Assembly (NCBI RefSeq): GCF_934630535.1
Contig: NZ_CAKTVU010000004.1
Coordinates: 62,001 to 126,000 of the forward strand
Origin: an uncultured Senegalimassilia sp.
Lineage (GTDB): Bacteria; Actinomycetota; Coriobacteriia; Coriobacteriales; Eggerthellaceae
Direction of reading: 5' to 3'
Length of the DNA: 64,000 nucleotides
The notes below the pieces were generated by a model. The model was not told the origin of the DNA and made no database searches. It saw nothing but the letters and a program-made list of their open reading frames with translations. Both the position numbers and the translations under genes were made by a program. Positions 32,711 to 41,389 of the stretch are shown one piece after another. Within the stretch, counting starts at the first letter, position 1; every line of letters begins with the position of its first letter.

Positions 32711-33508
32711 GTGTCGCTTCCTCAATTTTTCCTTGATGAACAGGTTCTGGCCGACCAGACCCAAGAACAGTTCCCATTGGGTCTTTCGCGTGATGATGCG
32801 AAGCATGCCAAGGTGCTGCGTCTTGGCCCTGGAGAGCATATCGCCGTAGTGGATGCGGCTCAGGACTATTTCGAATGCGAGATCAAATCCTTCGAGGGCT
32901 CCATGCCCGTCGTTGCCATATCGGGCCACCTTGATGCCAAGCCGCTTGCAGCCCATATCTGCCTGGTGCAGGGCCTTGCCAAGGGCGACAAAATGGAAAC
33001 GGTCATCCGTCATGCCACTGAGCTGGGCGTATCCGAGTTCATTCCCTTCGCCGCCTCAAGAAGCATCATGAGGGTCGACGAGAAGAAGGCGGCCTCGAAA
33101 ACCGATCGGTGGCAAGCTATCGCGAAAAGCGCCGCCATGCAATCGGGGCAAACCCACCTTGCCCATGTGCATCAGCCGATGAAGCTTGCGCAGCTTAAAC
33201 AGGCGCTTGCTGCATTCGACGCCGTCGTGGTGTGTTGGGAGGAAGCGCCCGGCACCGCATTGCTGCGCGACGCCCTTAGTCCGGCGGTTCGCAATGCATC
33301 CGCAAATCGTCTTGCGAAGATCGCGGTCGTGGTGGGCCCTGAAGGCGGTCTTACCCAAGAAGAGGTGGAAGCAATCCTTGCATGCAACGCAAACGCGCGC
33401 ATAGTGTCGCTGGGGTTCTCCATCCTGCGCACCGAAACCGCCGGTATCGTGGCGCCCGCGTTGGTGCTGTACGAAATGGGCGGCTTGGGGGCAGGTGAGC
33501 GCGCATGA
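32711..33508 (+). CDS. rsmE: 16S rRNA m3U1498 methyltransferase RsmE
   Basis: The 265-aa SPOUT methyltransferase methylates N3 of U1498 in 16S rRNA. The N-terminal PUA-like domain has AKHAKVLRLGPGEHIAVVD; the C-terminal knot domain has VVGPEGGLTQEEVEAI and LGFSILRTETA, which form the SAM pocket. GTG 32711 is chosen because AAGGA lies 6 nt upstream and the product then starts VSLPQFFLDE, as in homologs. The usual neighbour prmA is not found upstream. The stop overlaps the mtaB start (ATGA). Confidence 0.94.
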   Translation: MSLPQFFLDEQVLADQTQEQFPLGLSRDDAKHAKVLRLGPGEHIAVVDAAQDYFECEIKSFEGSMPVVAISGHLDAKPLAAHICLVQGLAKGDKMETVIRHATELGVSEFIPFAASRSIMRVDEKKAASKTDRWQAIAKSAAMQSGQTHLAHVHQPMKLAQLKQALAAFDAVVVCWEEAPGTALLRDALSPAVRNASANRLAKIAVVVGPEGGLTQEEVEAILACNANARIVSLGFSILRTETAGIVAPALVLYEMGGLGAGERA

Positions 33509-34728
33509 ACTTCGCTATCGTGAACCTCGGATGCAAGGTCAACCGCGTGGAGTCTGACTCGTTCGCTTCCGGCTTGCTTGCGCGCGGCGGTTTGGAAACG
33601 GGTCCGGATGTCGCCGATGTGGTGGTCGTCAACACGTGCACCGTCACGGGGGAGGCCGAGAAGAAGACGCGAAAGGCCGTCAGGCAGGTCTTGCGAGCCA
33701 ATCCCGCATCGGATGTGGTGGTCACGGGTTGCGCTGCAGCTATCGATGCCGATGCGTTCATGTCCATGGACCCCGATCGGGTGCATATCGCAGGCAAGCT
33801 GCAGGTAGATGACGTGCTCGATCGGCTGGTCGGGCCTATCGGCCACGGGGCGGTGCCGCTTGCGGTCGGCGATGGCTTTAGAACGCGCGTGGGCGTGAAG
33901 GTGCAGGACGGATGCAACAACGCCTGCACGTATTGCATCGTTCACGTTGCGCGCGGCCGTGCGTCAAGCCGCCCTTCCCAGGCTATCGTCTCCGAGTGCG
34001 TCGCTCTTGCGCGCGAAGGCGTTCGCGAAATCGTGCTCACCGGCATCAACCTGGGTTCCTGGCGCGAGCAGGGCGAAAACGGCTGCGAACGCCTCGATGC
34101 GTTGCTCGAACGCTTGCTCGCCGAAACCGCTGATATCCACGGAATCGGCCAACCTGCTTGTCGATTCCGCATCTCCAGCATCGAACCCCGTGATGTCTCC
34201 GATGACCTGATTGGGCTGATGGCGCGATCGCAGGGCCGCATCTGCCGTCATCTGCACCTGCCTTTGCAGTCGGGCAACTCGAAGGTGTTGCGCGAAATGC
34301 ATCGCCCCTATAGCGCGGAGTATTTCAAGGATCTTGTCGAAAAGCTTTACGCCGCCATGCCCAGGCTCTCGCTTTCCACCGACATCATCTGCGGATTCCC
34401 GGGCGAGACCGACCAGGAGTTCGGCGATACCGTGGAGCTTGCGAAACGTTGCAGGTTCACGAAGATCCACGTGTTCCCGTACTCGAAGCGCCAGGGAACG
34501 CCGGCTGCCGAGCGAAGCGACCAGGTCGATCCCGAAGTCCGTTCCGCCCGTGCGAAGCATTTGCGCGAGGTCGCCGAAGCGCTTCGCGCCCAGCAGCTCT
34601 CGGATCGCGCCGGATCGGTGGAGCTTGCGTTGGTGGAGGAAGCGGGGCAGGCCATGACAGAAAGCTATTTCGAGGTGCCCGCGCCTCAAGGGGCGCGCAT
34701 CGGGCAACTGGTTGCCGTCACGCTCTAG
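33505..34728 (+). CDS. mtaB: tRNA t6A37 methylthiotransferase MtaB
   Basis: The 407-aa radical-SAM enzyme adds a methylthio group to t6A at position 37 of tRNA. The N-terminal domain has the auxiliary cluster cysteines (VNLGCKVNRVES, NTCTVT, VVTGCAA), the radical-SAM motif is CNNACTYC near residue 138, and the C-terminal TRAM-like segment is short (VELALVEE...LVAVTL). The start LGCKVNRVE and the HVARGRASSRP segment distinguish MtaB from MiaB and RimO. It overlaps rsmE by 4 nt; rsmE-mtaB pairing is common. Confidence 0.94.
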   Translation: MNFAIVNLGCKVNRVESDSFASGLLARGGLETGPDVADVVVVNTCTVTGEAEKKTRKAVRQVLRANPASDVVVTGCAAAIDADAFMSMDPDRVHIAGKLQVDDVLDRLVGPIGHGAVPLAVGDGFRTRVGVKVQDGCNNACTYCIVHVARGRASSRPSQAIVSECVALAREGVREIVLTGINLGSWREQGENGCERLDALLERLLAETADIHGIGQPACRFRISSIEPRDVSDDLIGLMARSQGRICRHLHLPLQSGNSKVLREMHRPYSAEYFKDLVEKLYAAMPRLSLSTDIICGFPGETDQEFGDTVELAKRCRFTKIHVFPYSKRQGTPAAERSDQVDPEVRSARAKHLREVAEALRAQQLSDRAGSVELALVEEAGQAMTESYFEVPAPQGARIGQLVAVTL

Positions 34729-34784
34729 CTTGTGCGCTACATGTGCGCCCTTCGCGTGCGCGGGGAAACCGCGAACGGGCGTGC

Positions 34785-34790
34785 TATACT
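34785..34790 (+). promoter_or_regulatory. Candidate -10 for phoH, possibly leaderless
   Basis: TATACT at 34785-34790 lies 7 nt before ATG 34798, so transcription would begin at or next to the start codon. No Shine-Dalgarno sequence precedes the ATG. The -35 region is not convincing. Confidence 0.4.
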
Positions 34791-34797
34791 TGCAGGC

Positions 34798-35793
34798 ATG
34801 ACAGACTCAACGCATATCACGCTCACCGCGCCGCCAACCGTGAACATGGCGCTCGTGGTGGGAGCGGGCGATTGCCTGCTCCACACAATCGAAGAGGCGT
34901 TCGATGCGCGTATCACGGTACGCGGCGATTCGGTTGTGCTCGAAGGCGATCCGGTCGAGGTGCAATCCCTCGTGGCGCTGTTCTCCGAGCTTTTCAAATT
35001 CGTCGAAGGCGGCGGCGCTCCCGACGAGGGTTTCCTGCAGCGCGCCCTCGATCTGCTCCGCACGGCCGAGTTCACACCCTCCATGCTTCGCGAGGATATC
35101 CTGCTCACGTACCGCGGGCGTGCCATCAGGCCGAAAACCTCCGGGCAGAAGCATTACGTGGACGCCATTCGCAAGAACACCATCACCTTCGGCATCGGGC
35201 CTGCGGGCACCGGCAAAACCTATCTTGCCATGGCCATGGCCGTTGCCGCGCTCAAGCGCAAGGAGGTCGGGCGCATCATCCTCACGCGTCCCGTGGTCGA
35301 GGCGGGGGAGAACCTGGGTTTTCTCCCCGGCACCTTGAACGAGAAGGTCGATCCCTACATCCGCCCGCTCTACGATGCCTTGTTCGACATGACCGACATG
35401 GAACGCGCGCAACAGCTCATCGAGAGCAACGTCATCGAGATCGCGCCTATGGCCTTCATGCGCGGACGAACGCTCAACGACAGCTTCGTCATCTTGGACG
35501 AAGCGCAAAACACCACGCCCGAGCAGATGAAGATGTTCCTCACGCGTCTTGGATTCGGGTCGAAGATGGTCATCACCGGCGATGTCACCCAGCTCGATCT
35601 GCCGCGCGGCGTTTCGGGCTTGAAGGGTATCGAGGATATCCTCGGCGGTATCGAAGGCGTATCGTTTTGCAGGTTCTCGGGTAAGGATGTAGTTCGCCAC
35701 TCGCTCGTGGCGGCCATCGTTTCGGCGTACGACCGCGCACAGGCCGACGCCATGCAGAAGAAGGGCAGCAATGGACGTTCAAATCAACTATGA
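34798..35793 (+). CDS. phoH: PhoH-family ATPase
   Basis: The 331-aa protein has an N-terminal KH-like region (residues 10-65), then a P-loop ATPase with GIGPAGTGKTYLAM near residue 138 and the Walker B-like VILDEAQNTTPEQMK, followed by ITGDVTQLDLPRG. PhoH proteins are superfamily 1-like ATPases thought to work with YbeY in RNA metabolism; the exact activity is unsettled. ATG 34798 gives the start MTDSTHITLTAPP; upstream in-frame GTG 34732 and ATG 34741 are less likely. It overlaps ybeY by 23 nt, the classic phoH-ybeY-dgkA-era order. Confidence 0.94.
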   Translation: MTDSTHITLTAPPTVNMALVVGAGDCLLHTIEEAFDARITVRGDSVVLEGDPVEVQSLVALFSELFKFVEGGGAPDEGFLQRALDLLRTAEFTPSMLREDILLTYRGRAIRPKTSGQKHYVDAIRKNTITFGIGPAGTGKTYLAMAMAVAALKRKEVGRIILTRPVVEAGENLGFLPGTLNEKVDPYIRPLYDALFDMTDMERAQQLIESNVIEIAPMAFMRGRTLNDSFVILDEAQNTTPEQMKMFLTRLGFGSKMVITGDVTQLDLPRGVSGLKGIEDILGGIEGVSFCRFSGKDVVRHSLVAAIVSAYDRAQADAMQKKGSNGRSNQL

Positions 35794-36235
35794 TTACCGC
35801 GGCGATGACCTGAAGGACATGCCGCTTGTCGAACTCGCTCAGTTCGTGCTCGATCATCAGGAAAAGCCTGAGAACACCGAGGTGTCCTTGAGCTTCGTTA
35901 CCGACGAGGAGATCGCGCGCCTCAACGAGCAGTACCGCGAGATGCAAGGACCCACCGACGTCCTGTCTTTCGAATGCGACGGCGTCGAGGACGAGCTTTC
36001 CGATATGGTCCCGGCGGGCTTCGGCGATGTCTACGAGCTCGGAGATGTCGTCATCGCCCCGGATGTGGCCGAGCGTCAAACCCATGAGTTCGGCACCACG
36101 CTCGAGCAGGAGATCAGCCTGCTGTTCGTGCACGGATTGCTGCATCTTTGCGGTTACGATCACATCGTCGAAGAGGATGCCAAGGTCATGGAGGCCCTAG
36201 AGGATGAGATCTTAGCCGCCTGGAACGCGCGATAA
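35771..36235 (+). CDS. ybeY: Endoribonuclease YbeY
   Basis: The 154-aa zinc-dependent endoribonuclease takes part in 16S rRNA 3' maturation and ribosome quality control. The metal site HGLLHLCGYDH (H-x3-H-x5-H) is near residue 121, and PTDVLSFE and LGDVVIAPDV are family signatures. It starts inside phoH and is followed 5 nt later by dgkA. Length is typical. Confidence 0.96.
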   Translation: MDVQINYDYRGDDLKDMPLVELAQFVLDHQEKPENTEVSLSFVTDEEIARLNEQYREMQGPTDVLSFECDGVEDELSDMVPAGFGDVYELGDVVIAPDVAERQTHEFGTTLEQEISLLFVHGLLHLCGYDHIVEEDAKVMEALEDEILAAWNAR

Positions 36236-36240
36236 CGGCT

Positions 36241-36669
36241 ATGGGACAGGCATCTCCCGACAACAAGTCCTTCGTGCGCTCCGCTGAAACGAAGGGCGAA
36301 GGGCAGCGGTATAAGCTCACTTCCGCGTTCGCCAATGCCGGGCGCGGTCTTGTCGAAGCGGTTCGCAGCGAACGTAATCTGCGCATCGACGCATGCATGG
36401 CCGTGGTGGCGGTAGCGCTCGGCTTCGCATTGCGCATCGATGCGCCCTCATGGCTTGCCGTCATCATCTGCATCGGCATGATGTTCGCGCTCGAAACGGT
36501 GAACACGGCCATCGAAGCCGTGGTCGACCTTGCCAGCCCCGGGTATCACGAACTGGCTCGACGGGCGAAGGATTGCGCGGCGGGCGCTGCGCTTGCAGGC
36601 GCCTTTGCCTCCCTTGTGGTCGGCTGCATCGTCTTCATCCCGCCTTTGCTCGCTCTGATCGTTTCGTAA
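36241..36669 (+). CDS. dgkA: Diacylglycerol/undecaprenol kinase family protein
   Basis: The 142-aa integral membrane kinase carries three hydrophobic helices and the family motif ERNLRIDACMAV followed by ALETVNTAIEAVVDL, with catalytic Glu and Asn. In Gram-positive bacteria this type usually phosphorylates undecaprenol to feed cell-wall lipid carrier pools. The N-terminal 25 residues are polar and variable. ATG 36241 is 5 nt from ybeY. Context (phoH-ybeY-dgkA-era) supports the call. Confidence 0.93.
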   Translation: MGQASPDNKSFVRSAETKGEGQRYKLTSAFANAGRGLVEAVRSERNLRIDACMAVVAVALGFALRIDAPSWLAVIICIGMMFALETVNTAIEAVVDLASPGYHELARRAKDCAAGAALAGAFASLVVGCIVFIPPLLALIVS

Positions 36670-36695
36670 ACAACCTTTTTGACCTAGGAGACTTC

Positions 36696-37646
36696 ATGGA
36701 TCTCGATGCATATTTCGGACATGCCGCGCCCCCTTCCGGCGAGGGCTTCAAATCCGGCTTCGTTACGTTGATCGGCCGACCCAATGCGGGAAAGTCAACC
36801 TTGCTCAACACCATCATGGGCAAGAAGATCGCCATCACCTCGAACACCGCCCAGACCACTCGCCATCGCTTCCGTGCGGTATATACCCGCGACGACATGC
36901 AGATGATCATCGTGGATACCCCGGGTTTGCACAAACCTCACGATGCGCTCGGCGAGGAGCTCAACACCTCGGCGCTCAAGGCGCTCGAGGACGTCGACGT
37001 CATCGCTATGCTCATCGATGCCAGCAAACCCGTCGGTCGCGGTGATGAATGGGTGGCTGCCCAGCTTGACGGCCCGCACTGCAAACACGCCAAAAAGATC
37101 TGCGTCTTGTCCAAGGGCGACTTGGTCACCACCGAGCAGATGCACGAGCAGGCCGAAGCTGCCAAGAAGCTGGCGAATTGGGACGCCATGGTGGGGCTTT
37201 CCTCCGAGTCCGGGTACAACATCGACGCCTTCATCGAAGAGGTGCAGTGCTTCTTGCCTGAGGGACCGGCGTGGTTTCCCGCGGACATGGAAACCGATCA
37301 GCCGATCGAGGTCATCGTGGCCGAGTTCATCCGCGAGAAAATCTTGCGAACGTTTCGCGACGAGGTTCCTCATTCCATCGGCGTCACCATCGAGCACATG
37401 GAATACGAGAAGAAGAAGGACCTCAACCGCATCCTGGCCCGCATCTACGTGGAGCGCGATTCCCAGAAGGGCATCATCATCGGCAAGGGCGGCAGCGCCA
37501 TCAAGCGCATCGGCCAGGAGGCTCGCGAAGACCTTGAGCAGCTTCTCGGCACGCGCGTGTACCTTGACCTTATGGTGAAGGTCAAGAAGAACTGGCGCCG
37601 TGACGCCACGCAAATCCGACGGTTCGGGTACGGCGAGGGTTTGTAA
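36696..37646 (+). CDS. era: GTPase Era
   Basis: The 316-aa GTPase binds the 3' end of 16S rRNA during 30S assembly. G1 GRPNAGKSTLLN is near residue 27, the switch region has TAQTTRHR, G3 DTPGLHKP, and G4 LSKGD replaces the more common NKxD. The C-terminal KH domain reads KGIIIGKGGSAIKRIG. TAGGAG precedes ATG 36696 by 5 nt. End of the phoH-ybeY-dgkA-era operon; a terminator follows. Confidence 0.97.
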   Translation: MDLDAYFGHAAPPSGEGFKSGFVTLIGRPNAGKSTLLNTIMGKKIAITSNTAQTTRHRFRAVYTRDDMQMIIVDTPGLHKPHDALGEELNTSALKALEDVDVIAMLIDASKPVGRGDEWVAAQLDGPHCKHAKKICVLSKGDLVTTEQMHEQAEAAKKLANWDAMVGLSSESGYNIDAFIEEVQCFLPEGPAWFPADMETDQPIEVIVAEFIREKILRTFRDEVPHSIGVTIEHMEYEKKKDLNRILARIYVERDSQKGIIIGKGGSAIKRIGQEAREDLEQLLGTRVYLDLMVKVKKNWRRDATQIRRFGYGEGL

Positions 37647-37680
37647 CAGCTTGTTTTCAGGTTTATAAGATATTTTGCGA

Positions 37681-37714
37681 TTGGGGTGCCAAGCGGCACC
37701 TCAATCCTGTTTTT
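37681..37714 (+). terminator. Terminator after era
   Basis: TTGGGGTGCC (37681-37690) pairs with GGCACCTCAA (37695-37704), one G-T pair, loop AAGC, then TCCTG and five T (37710-37714). TACAAT at 37718-37723 right after it may be the -10 of the next gene. Confidence 0.8.
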
Positions 37715-37767
37715 GGGTACAATTTACAGGAAACTATAACGTAAGCACGCGCAAGGGAGTCTCAAGC

Positions 37768-39630
37768 ATGATCTGTCCTTCTTGCCACACGGAAAATCGC
37801 GATGGCGCGAAGTTCTGCGACGAGTGCGGGGCCAAACTGCCCCGTACCGCCTTCGAGCAGATCGAAGGCGCGGAACCTGCCCATGCGTTGGAGATAGCCG
37901 AATCTGATCAGGCCGCTCAAGAAGAGGCGGCCATCGATGAGCAAGACGATGCCCCCGAAAGCGCTGGCAAAGAAGCCGAAGAGCTTGATGGCGCCGACGA
38001 GGCGGACTCCTCCGATGAAGCGTCCGAGGATACCCCCGATGAGGCATCTCAGCTAGATACGGCAACGCAAGAGGATGACGATGCTTGCTGCCCGGATGCC
38101 CATGCGCAAGAGGATTCCCAAGCGCAACAAGATGCAACCGAAGATGCTCGGGAAGCTAGCGGGGATATCAAGGATCGTCCTGATGAGCATGATAGCGAGG
38201 CCGACGATGTAGCGCATCAGCGTACGCACGTGCTCGATCTTCCCGATATCCGCAACCTTGCCTTCGAGTCCGAGAAAACCCAAACGCTCGGGCCCAAGCC
38301 CGCATCGCCTGCGTTCAAATCGGGTTGGGAGCCTGATCTGTCCGGTTTCGACGAGTTCCTCGTCTATCCCGGATATGTGCCGCCGAAGGCCGCATGGCAT
38401 GCGGGAGACACCATGCAGATGCCGCGCATCACCGATGCCGACCTGTCGCAACAGAAGGATTTCATCGCGCCCGACCCCAATAAGAAGAAGCGCGATCGCA
38501 AGAAGAAGAAAGCTGAAAAAGCCAAGGCTGCAGAGGTCCAGCAGCAAAGTTCCGAGCTTAAGGAAGTTGTTGAAAAGCCCGCAGCGTCGCCCAAGGAAGA
38601 ACAGCCCAAGCACGCCGACAAGGATGTAAAGCTCGTTGCCGGCGAGGCGAAGCAGCAAGACAAGAAGAAGACGGAAGCCAAGGCGAAGCGTCTTCCCGGT
38701 TCGAAGATCGCCGCCACCGTGGCGCTGGTGGTGCTTCTCGCCGCGGGAACGGCTGCTGGTGTCACGTATCAAATGGAGCTGTGGGGCGGAAAGGTCGTTC
38801 CCGACGTCACGGGCATGACGCAGGCTGATGCCACCTACATGCTGCAGAACAAGGGTTTCACGGTAAGGTCCACCACCGTCCCCTCCGATTCCACGGAAGG
38901 CTTGGTCCTGCTCATGGACCCGGGCGCCGGTGCGCGACAGGAGGAAGGCGCCGAGGTCGTCATCCATGTGTCAACCTCGCGAACCGTTCCCAAGGTGGTC
39001 GGCACCAGCCAGGATAGCGCTCTGAAGGCGCTTTCGGACAATGGATTCGAAAACGTAGATGTGCAGATGGAGCGTTCCGACGAGGCTGAGGGCACCGTGC
39101 TTTCCGTGAGCCCCGAAGAGGGCGAGAAGGCCAAGGCTTCCACTGCCATCACGCTTACGGTGGCCCAGGCCTACACCGTGCCCGATGTTTCCGGTATGAC
39201 CTATAATGAAGCCGTGCAGGCCATCAAGGACGCCGGGCTTTCCTCTACCGCCGTGTACACCTACAGCGAGACTACAAGCGAAGGGGCCATCATGGGCGTC
39301 GAGCCTGCCGTGGGTTCGAAGGTCACCTCCGACACGGTCGTCGTCATCTCGCTTGCGAAATCCCGTGCCAGCGAGCTGACCGCTGCTGCCCGTTCGTATT
39401 TGGCATCTACCACGCTTACCGCAACCGATGGATCGGCATTCACCGTGTCCTCTGTTGATAGCGTCTCCTATCAGGGCAACAACACGGTGGCCTTCACCGC
39501 GTCGGGCAAGGCGTCCAAGTCTGTCACGGTTCTCGGGCAGACCATCTCGGTTGCAGGGGATTCCAAGCAGGTGTCGGGAACGGTGACCTTCGATTCCTCG
39601 AACAACGTCACCTCGGTGTCGTTCAAGTAG
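37768..39630 (+). CDS. Zinc-ribbon and PASTA-repeat single-pass membrane protein
   Basis: This 620-aa protein is of unusual architecture. Residues 3-20 form a zinc ribbon (CPSC and CDEC). About 30-180 is acidic low-complexity sequence rich in Asp, Glu and Ala; about 220-310 is Lys-rich. A transmembrane helix at about 312-334 (IAATVALVVLLAAGTAAGV) is followed by three PASTA repeats starting near 343 (VVPDVTGMTQADA), 406 (VPKVVGTSQDSAL) and 470 (VPDVSGMTYNEA), and a C-terminal domain of about 80 residues. PASTA repeats sense peptidoglycan in Ser/Thr kinases, but no kinase domain is present. Function unknown; a cell-wall sensor with a cytosolic zinc ribbon is an inference. AAGGGAG precedes ATG 37768. 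Confidence 0.85.
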   Translation: MICPSCHTENRDGAKFCDECGAKLPRTAFEQIEGAEPAHALEIAESDQAAQEEAAIDEQDDAPESAGKEAEELDGADEADSSDEASEDTPDEASQLDTATQEDDDACCPDAHAQEDSQAQQDATEDAREASGDIKDRPDEHDSEADDVAHQRTHVLDLPDIRNLAFESEKTQTLGPKPASPAFKSGWEPDLSGFDEFLVYPGYVPPKAAWHAGDTMQMPRITDADLSQQKDFIAPDPNKKKRDRKKKKAEKAKAAEVQQQSSELKEVVEKPAASPKEEQPKHADKDVKLVAGEAKQQDKKKTEAKAKRLPGSKIAATVALVVLLAAGTAAGVTYQMELWGGKVVPDVTGMTQADATYMLQNKGFTVRSTTVPSDSTEGLVLLMDPGAGARQEEGAEVVIHVSTSRTVPKVVGTSQDSALKALSDNGFENVDVQMERSDEAEGTVLSVSPEEGEKAKASTAITLTVAQAYTVPDVSGMTYNEAVQAIKDAGLSSTAVYTYSETTSEGAIMGVEPAVGSKVTSDTVVVISLAKSRASELTAAARSYLASTTLTATDGSAFTVSSVDSVSYQGNNTVAFTASGKASKSVTVLGQTISVAGDSKQVSGTVTFDSSNNVTSVSFK

Positions 39631-39634
39631 CCCA

Positions 39635-40411
39635 GTGGCGCAAAGCACCTACAATGCGCGCGTCTTGGTCTTGCGCAAGACCAAGCTAGGGGAGTCGGAT
39701 CTGATCTTGTCCCTGCTTGCGCAAGATGGGTCGCAGATCCGTGCTGTTGCGAAGGGGGCCCGAAAGCCTACCAGCCAGTTCAGTTCCCGTTTGGAGCTCT
39801 ATGCGCAAGCCGATGTGCTGTTGGCGCAAGGCCGTTCGCTTGATATCGTCAAGGAAGCACGGCTGGTCGTCGGTAATGCCTCGTTGCGGCAAAGCATGGA
39901 GCTTGCCGCCTGCGCGGCCCCCATAGCCGAGCTGCTCGACCGTATCACCCAGCCGGGGCTTGAGGTCCCGAAGCTGTTCGCGCTTACGCATACGGCTTTC
40001 GATACGCTTGCGGCCTCCGACCCCGAGCACGCTCCCGCCATCTGCGCGGCCTGGCTGCTCAAGGCGTTCGCGTTTTTGGGCATCCGCCCTTCGCTCGATC
40101 GATGCTGCGTGTGCGGCGAGCCGCTGGCCTGCGACGTCGGGGGTTTCCCTCATCGGACGGTCGCGTTCTCGTCGAGCGAGGGCGGCGTGGTGTGCGACGC
40201 TTGCCGCGTCTCCGATGTGGCGGGTCTTGCCCCGGAAACGCTTTCATGGGCAAGGGCGTTGCTGGGAATGCGCCTTTCGGACATCGCTTCTGCCCAGGTG
40301 GACCAGTCGTGCGTCTTCGATGTGCTTCGCCTGTGCCAAACCTGGGCGCAGGTGCACGCCTCCGTTCGGCTCAAATCGCTCAATTTCATGTTCACCTGCG
40401 GATTGTTTTAG
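39635..40411 (+). CDS. recO: DNA repair protein RecO
   Basis: The 258-aa protein loads RecA on gapped DNA together with RecF and RecR. The N-terminal OB fold reads ARVLVLRKTKLGESDLILSLL and AVAKGARKPTSQF. A zinc-binding set lies near residue 153 (CCVCGEPLACD) and 188 (VVCDACR). GTG 39635 begins 4 nt after the previous stop, with no strong ribosome site of its own, suggesting coupling. recO next to era is common; here the PASTA gene is inserted between them. Confidence 0.94.
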   Translation: MAQSTYNARVLVLRKTKLGESDLILSLLAQDGSQIRAVAKGARKPTSQFSSRLELYAQADVLLAQGRSLDIVKEARLVVGNASLRQSMELAACAAPIAELLDRITQPGLEVPKLFALTHTAFDTLAASDPEHAPAICAAWLLKAFAFLGIRPSLDRCCVCGEPLACDVGGFPHRTVAFSSSEGGVVCDACRVSDVAGLAPETLSWARALLGMRLSDIASAQVDQSCVFDVLRLCQTWAQVHASVRLKSLNFMFTCGLF

Positions 40412-40485
40412 GTGCTTGCCTCAACGGCAATTTGGCAGAAGGCCGATGTGCCATACTTGCATCATCGAAGAGAGAGGATATCTGC

Positions 40486-40734
40486 ATGTATACCTATCGA
40501 ACCAAAGGCGTCTGCTCGCGCGAGATCCACGTCGATCTTGACGGCGACACCATCAAGCATGTTGACTTCGTCGGCGGCTGCGACGGCAATCTCAAGGCTA
40601 TTGGCAAGCTCGTCAACGGCAAAAGCGTCGAGGACGTCGCCGCCGTTCTCGAGGGCAACACCTGCGGTCGCCGCTCCACCAGCTGTGCCGACCAGCTCGT
40701 CCAAGCCCTGCGCGAGGCCCGTCAGGCGCAATAG
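40486..40734 (+). CDS. TSCPD domain-containing protein
   Basis: The 82-aa protein is the stand-alone form of the TSCPD family. It begins MYTYRTKGVCSREI, has VDFVGGCDGNLKAIGKLVNG in the middle and ends with NTCGRRSTSCADQLVQAL. Four cysteines (C10, C32, C60, C67) could bind metal. The domain also occurs fused to B12-dependent ribonucleotide reductases, but the role of the free form is unknown. AGAGAGGA lies 8 nt before ATG 40486. It stands 74 nt after recO. Confidence 0.88.
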   Translation: MYTYRTKGVCSREIHVDLDGDTIKHVDFVGGCDGNLKAIGKLVNGKSVEDVAAVLEGNTCGRRSTSCADQLVQALREARQAQ

Positions 40735-40783
40735 GCGCAGGTAGCGGATATGTGCGCAAGCTGTGCAGGTCGATCCGATAGGC

Positions 40784-40813
40784 TTGCGCGCAAGCGCTCG
40801 GTCATCGTATTCT
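40784..40813 (+). promoter_or_regulatory. Promoter of rpsO
   Basis: TTGCGC (40784-40789) and TATTCT (40808-40813) with an 18-nt spacer, giving a leader of about 125 nt before rpsO. Confidence 0.55.
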
Positions 40814-40843
40814 AGACAAGTTGCCGTATCGGCAGCCACTTTC

Positions 40844-40926
40844 AGCTTGGTCCCCATTTCGCATGGATCCCAGCGGAAAGCAAGTAGAGCGCAGCAATAG
40901 CTGCACGGAAGGCGGGCAAAGCCCGC
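40844..40926 (+). ncRNA. Structured rpsO leader with three hairpins, candidate S15 autoregulatory site
   Basis: Three successive hairpins: GCTTGG...CCAGC with inner CCAT-TTCGC-ATGG (40845-40874), GCAGC-AATA-GCTGC (40891-40904) and GCGGGC-AAA-GCCCGC (40912-40926). The last ends just before the ribosome site AAAGGTGG. Ribosomal protein S15 represses its own mRNA through different leader structures in several bacterial groups, so this is a plausible binding site, but no specific consensus was matched. Confidence 0.5.
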
Positions 40927-40944
40927 AGGAAAGGTGGAGTTAGC

Positions 40945-41232
40945 ATGCCTAGCAAACTCAGCATCACGAAAGAGCGCACCGCAGAGCTGGTCGCCGAGTT
41001 CGGCGCCAACGAGCATGACACCGGCAACCCGGATGTGCAGGTCGCTATCCTGTCTGAGCGTATCCGCAACCTCACCGAGCACCTGAAGACCCACAAGAAG
41101 GATAACCATTCCCGCCGTGGCCTGATGATGCTCATCGGTAAGCGTCGTGGTCTGCTCAAGTACATCAAGGAGCGCGACATCGAGCGTTACCGTGCCCTCA
41201 TCAAGAAGCTCGGCATCCGCGACAACATCTAG
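40945..41232 (+). CDS. rpsO: 30S ribosomal protein S15
   Basis: The 95-aa primary 16S rRNA binding protein contains the signature TGNPDVQVAILSERIRNLTE and HKKDNHSRRGLMMLIGKRR. It organises the central domain of the 30S subunit. It is about 6 residues longer at the N-terminus than the E. coli protein. The structured leader upstream suggests autogenous control. A strong hairpin separates it from pnp, the usual partner. Confidence 0.98.
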   Translation: MPSKLSITKERTAELVAEFGANEHDTGNPDVQVAILSERIRNLTEHLKTHKKDNHSRRGLMMLIGKRRGLLKYIKERDIERYRALIKKLGIRDNI

Positions 41233-41238
41233 TCAACG

Positions 41239-41267
41239 AAAGCCCGCGCAGCGCTGCGCGGGCTTTT
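41239..41267 (+). terminator. Terminator between rpsO and pnp
   Basis: AAAGCCCGCGCAGC and GCTGCGCGGGCTTTT form a nearly uninterrupted palindrome (41239-41267) ending in TTTT. Because pnp follows only 120 nt later, read-through or a second promoter must feed pnp, and the hairpin may also be a processing site. Confidence 0.82.
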
Positions 41268-41389
41268 GCATAGCGGTCGGGCGCGCAAGGGCGTGCCTGC
41301 TCGCGGCAAGCGGGAAACGTGAGTACCCCTGGCCGAAGAAGCTTGGCCGCACTACGGCGGTCAAGGAATAGAGAAGGAAAGAACACCAC

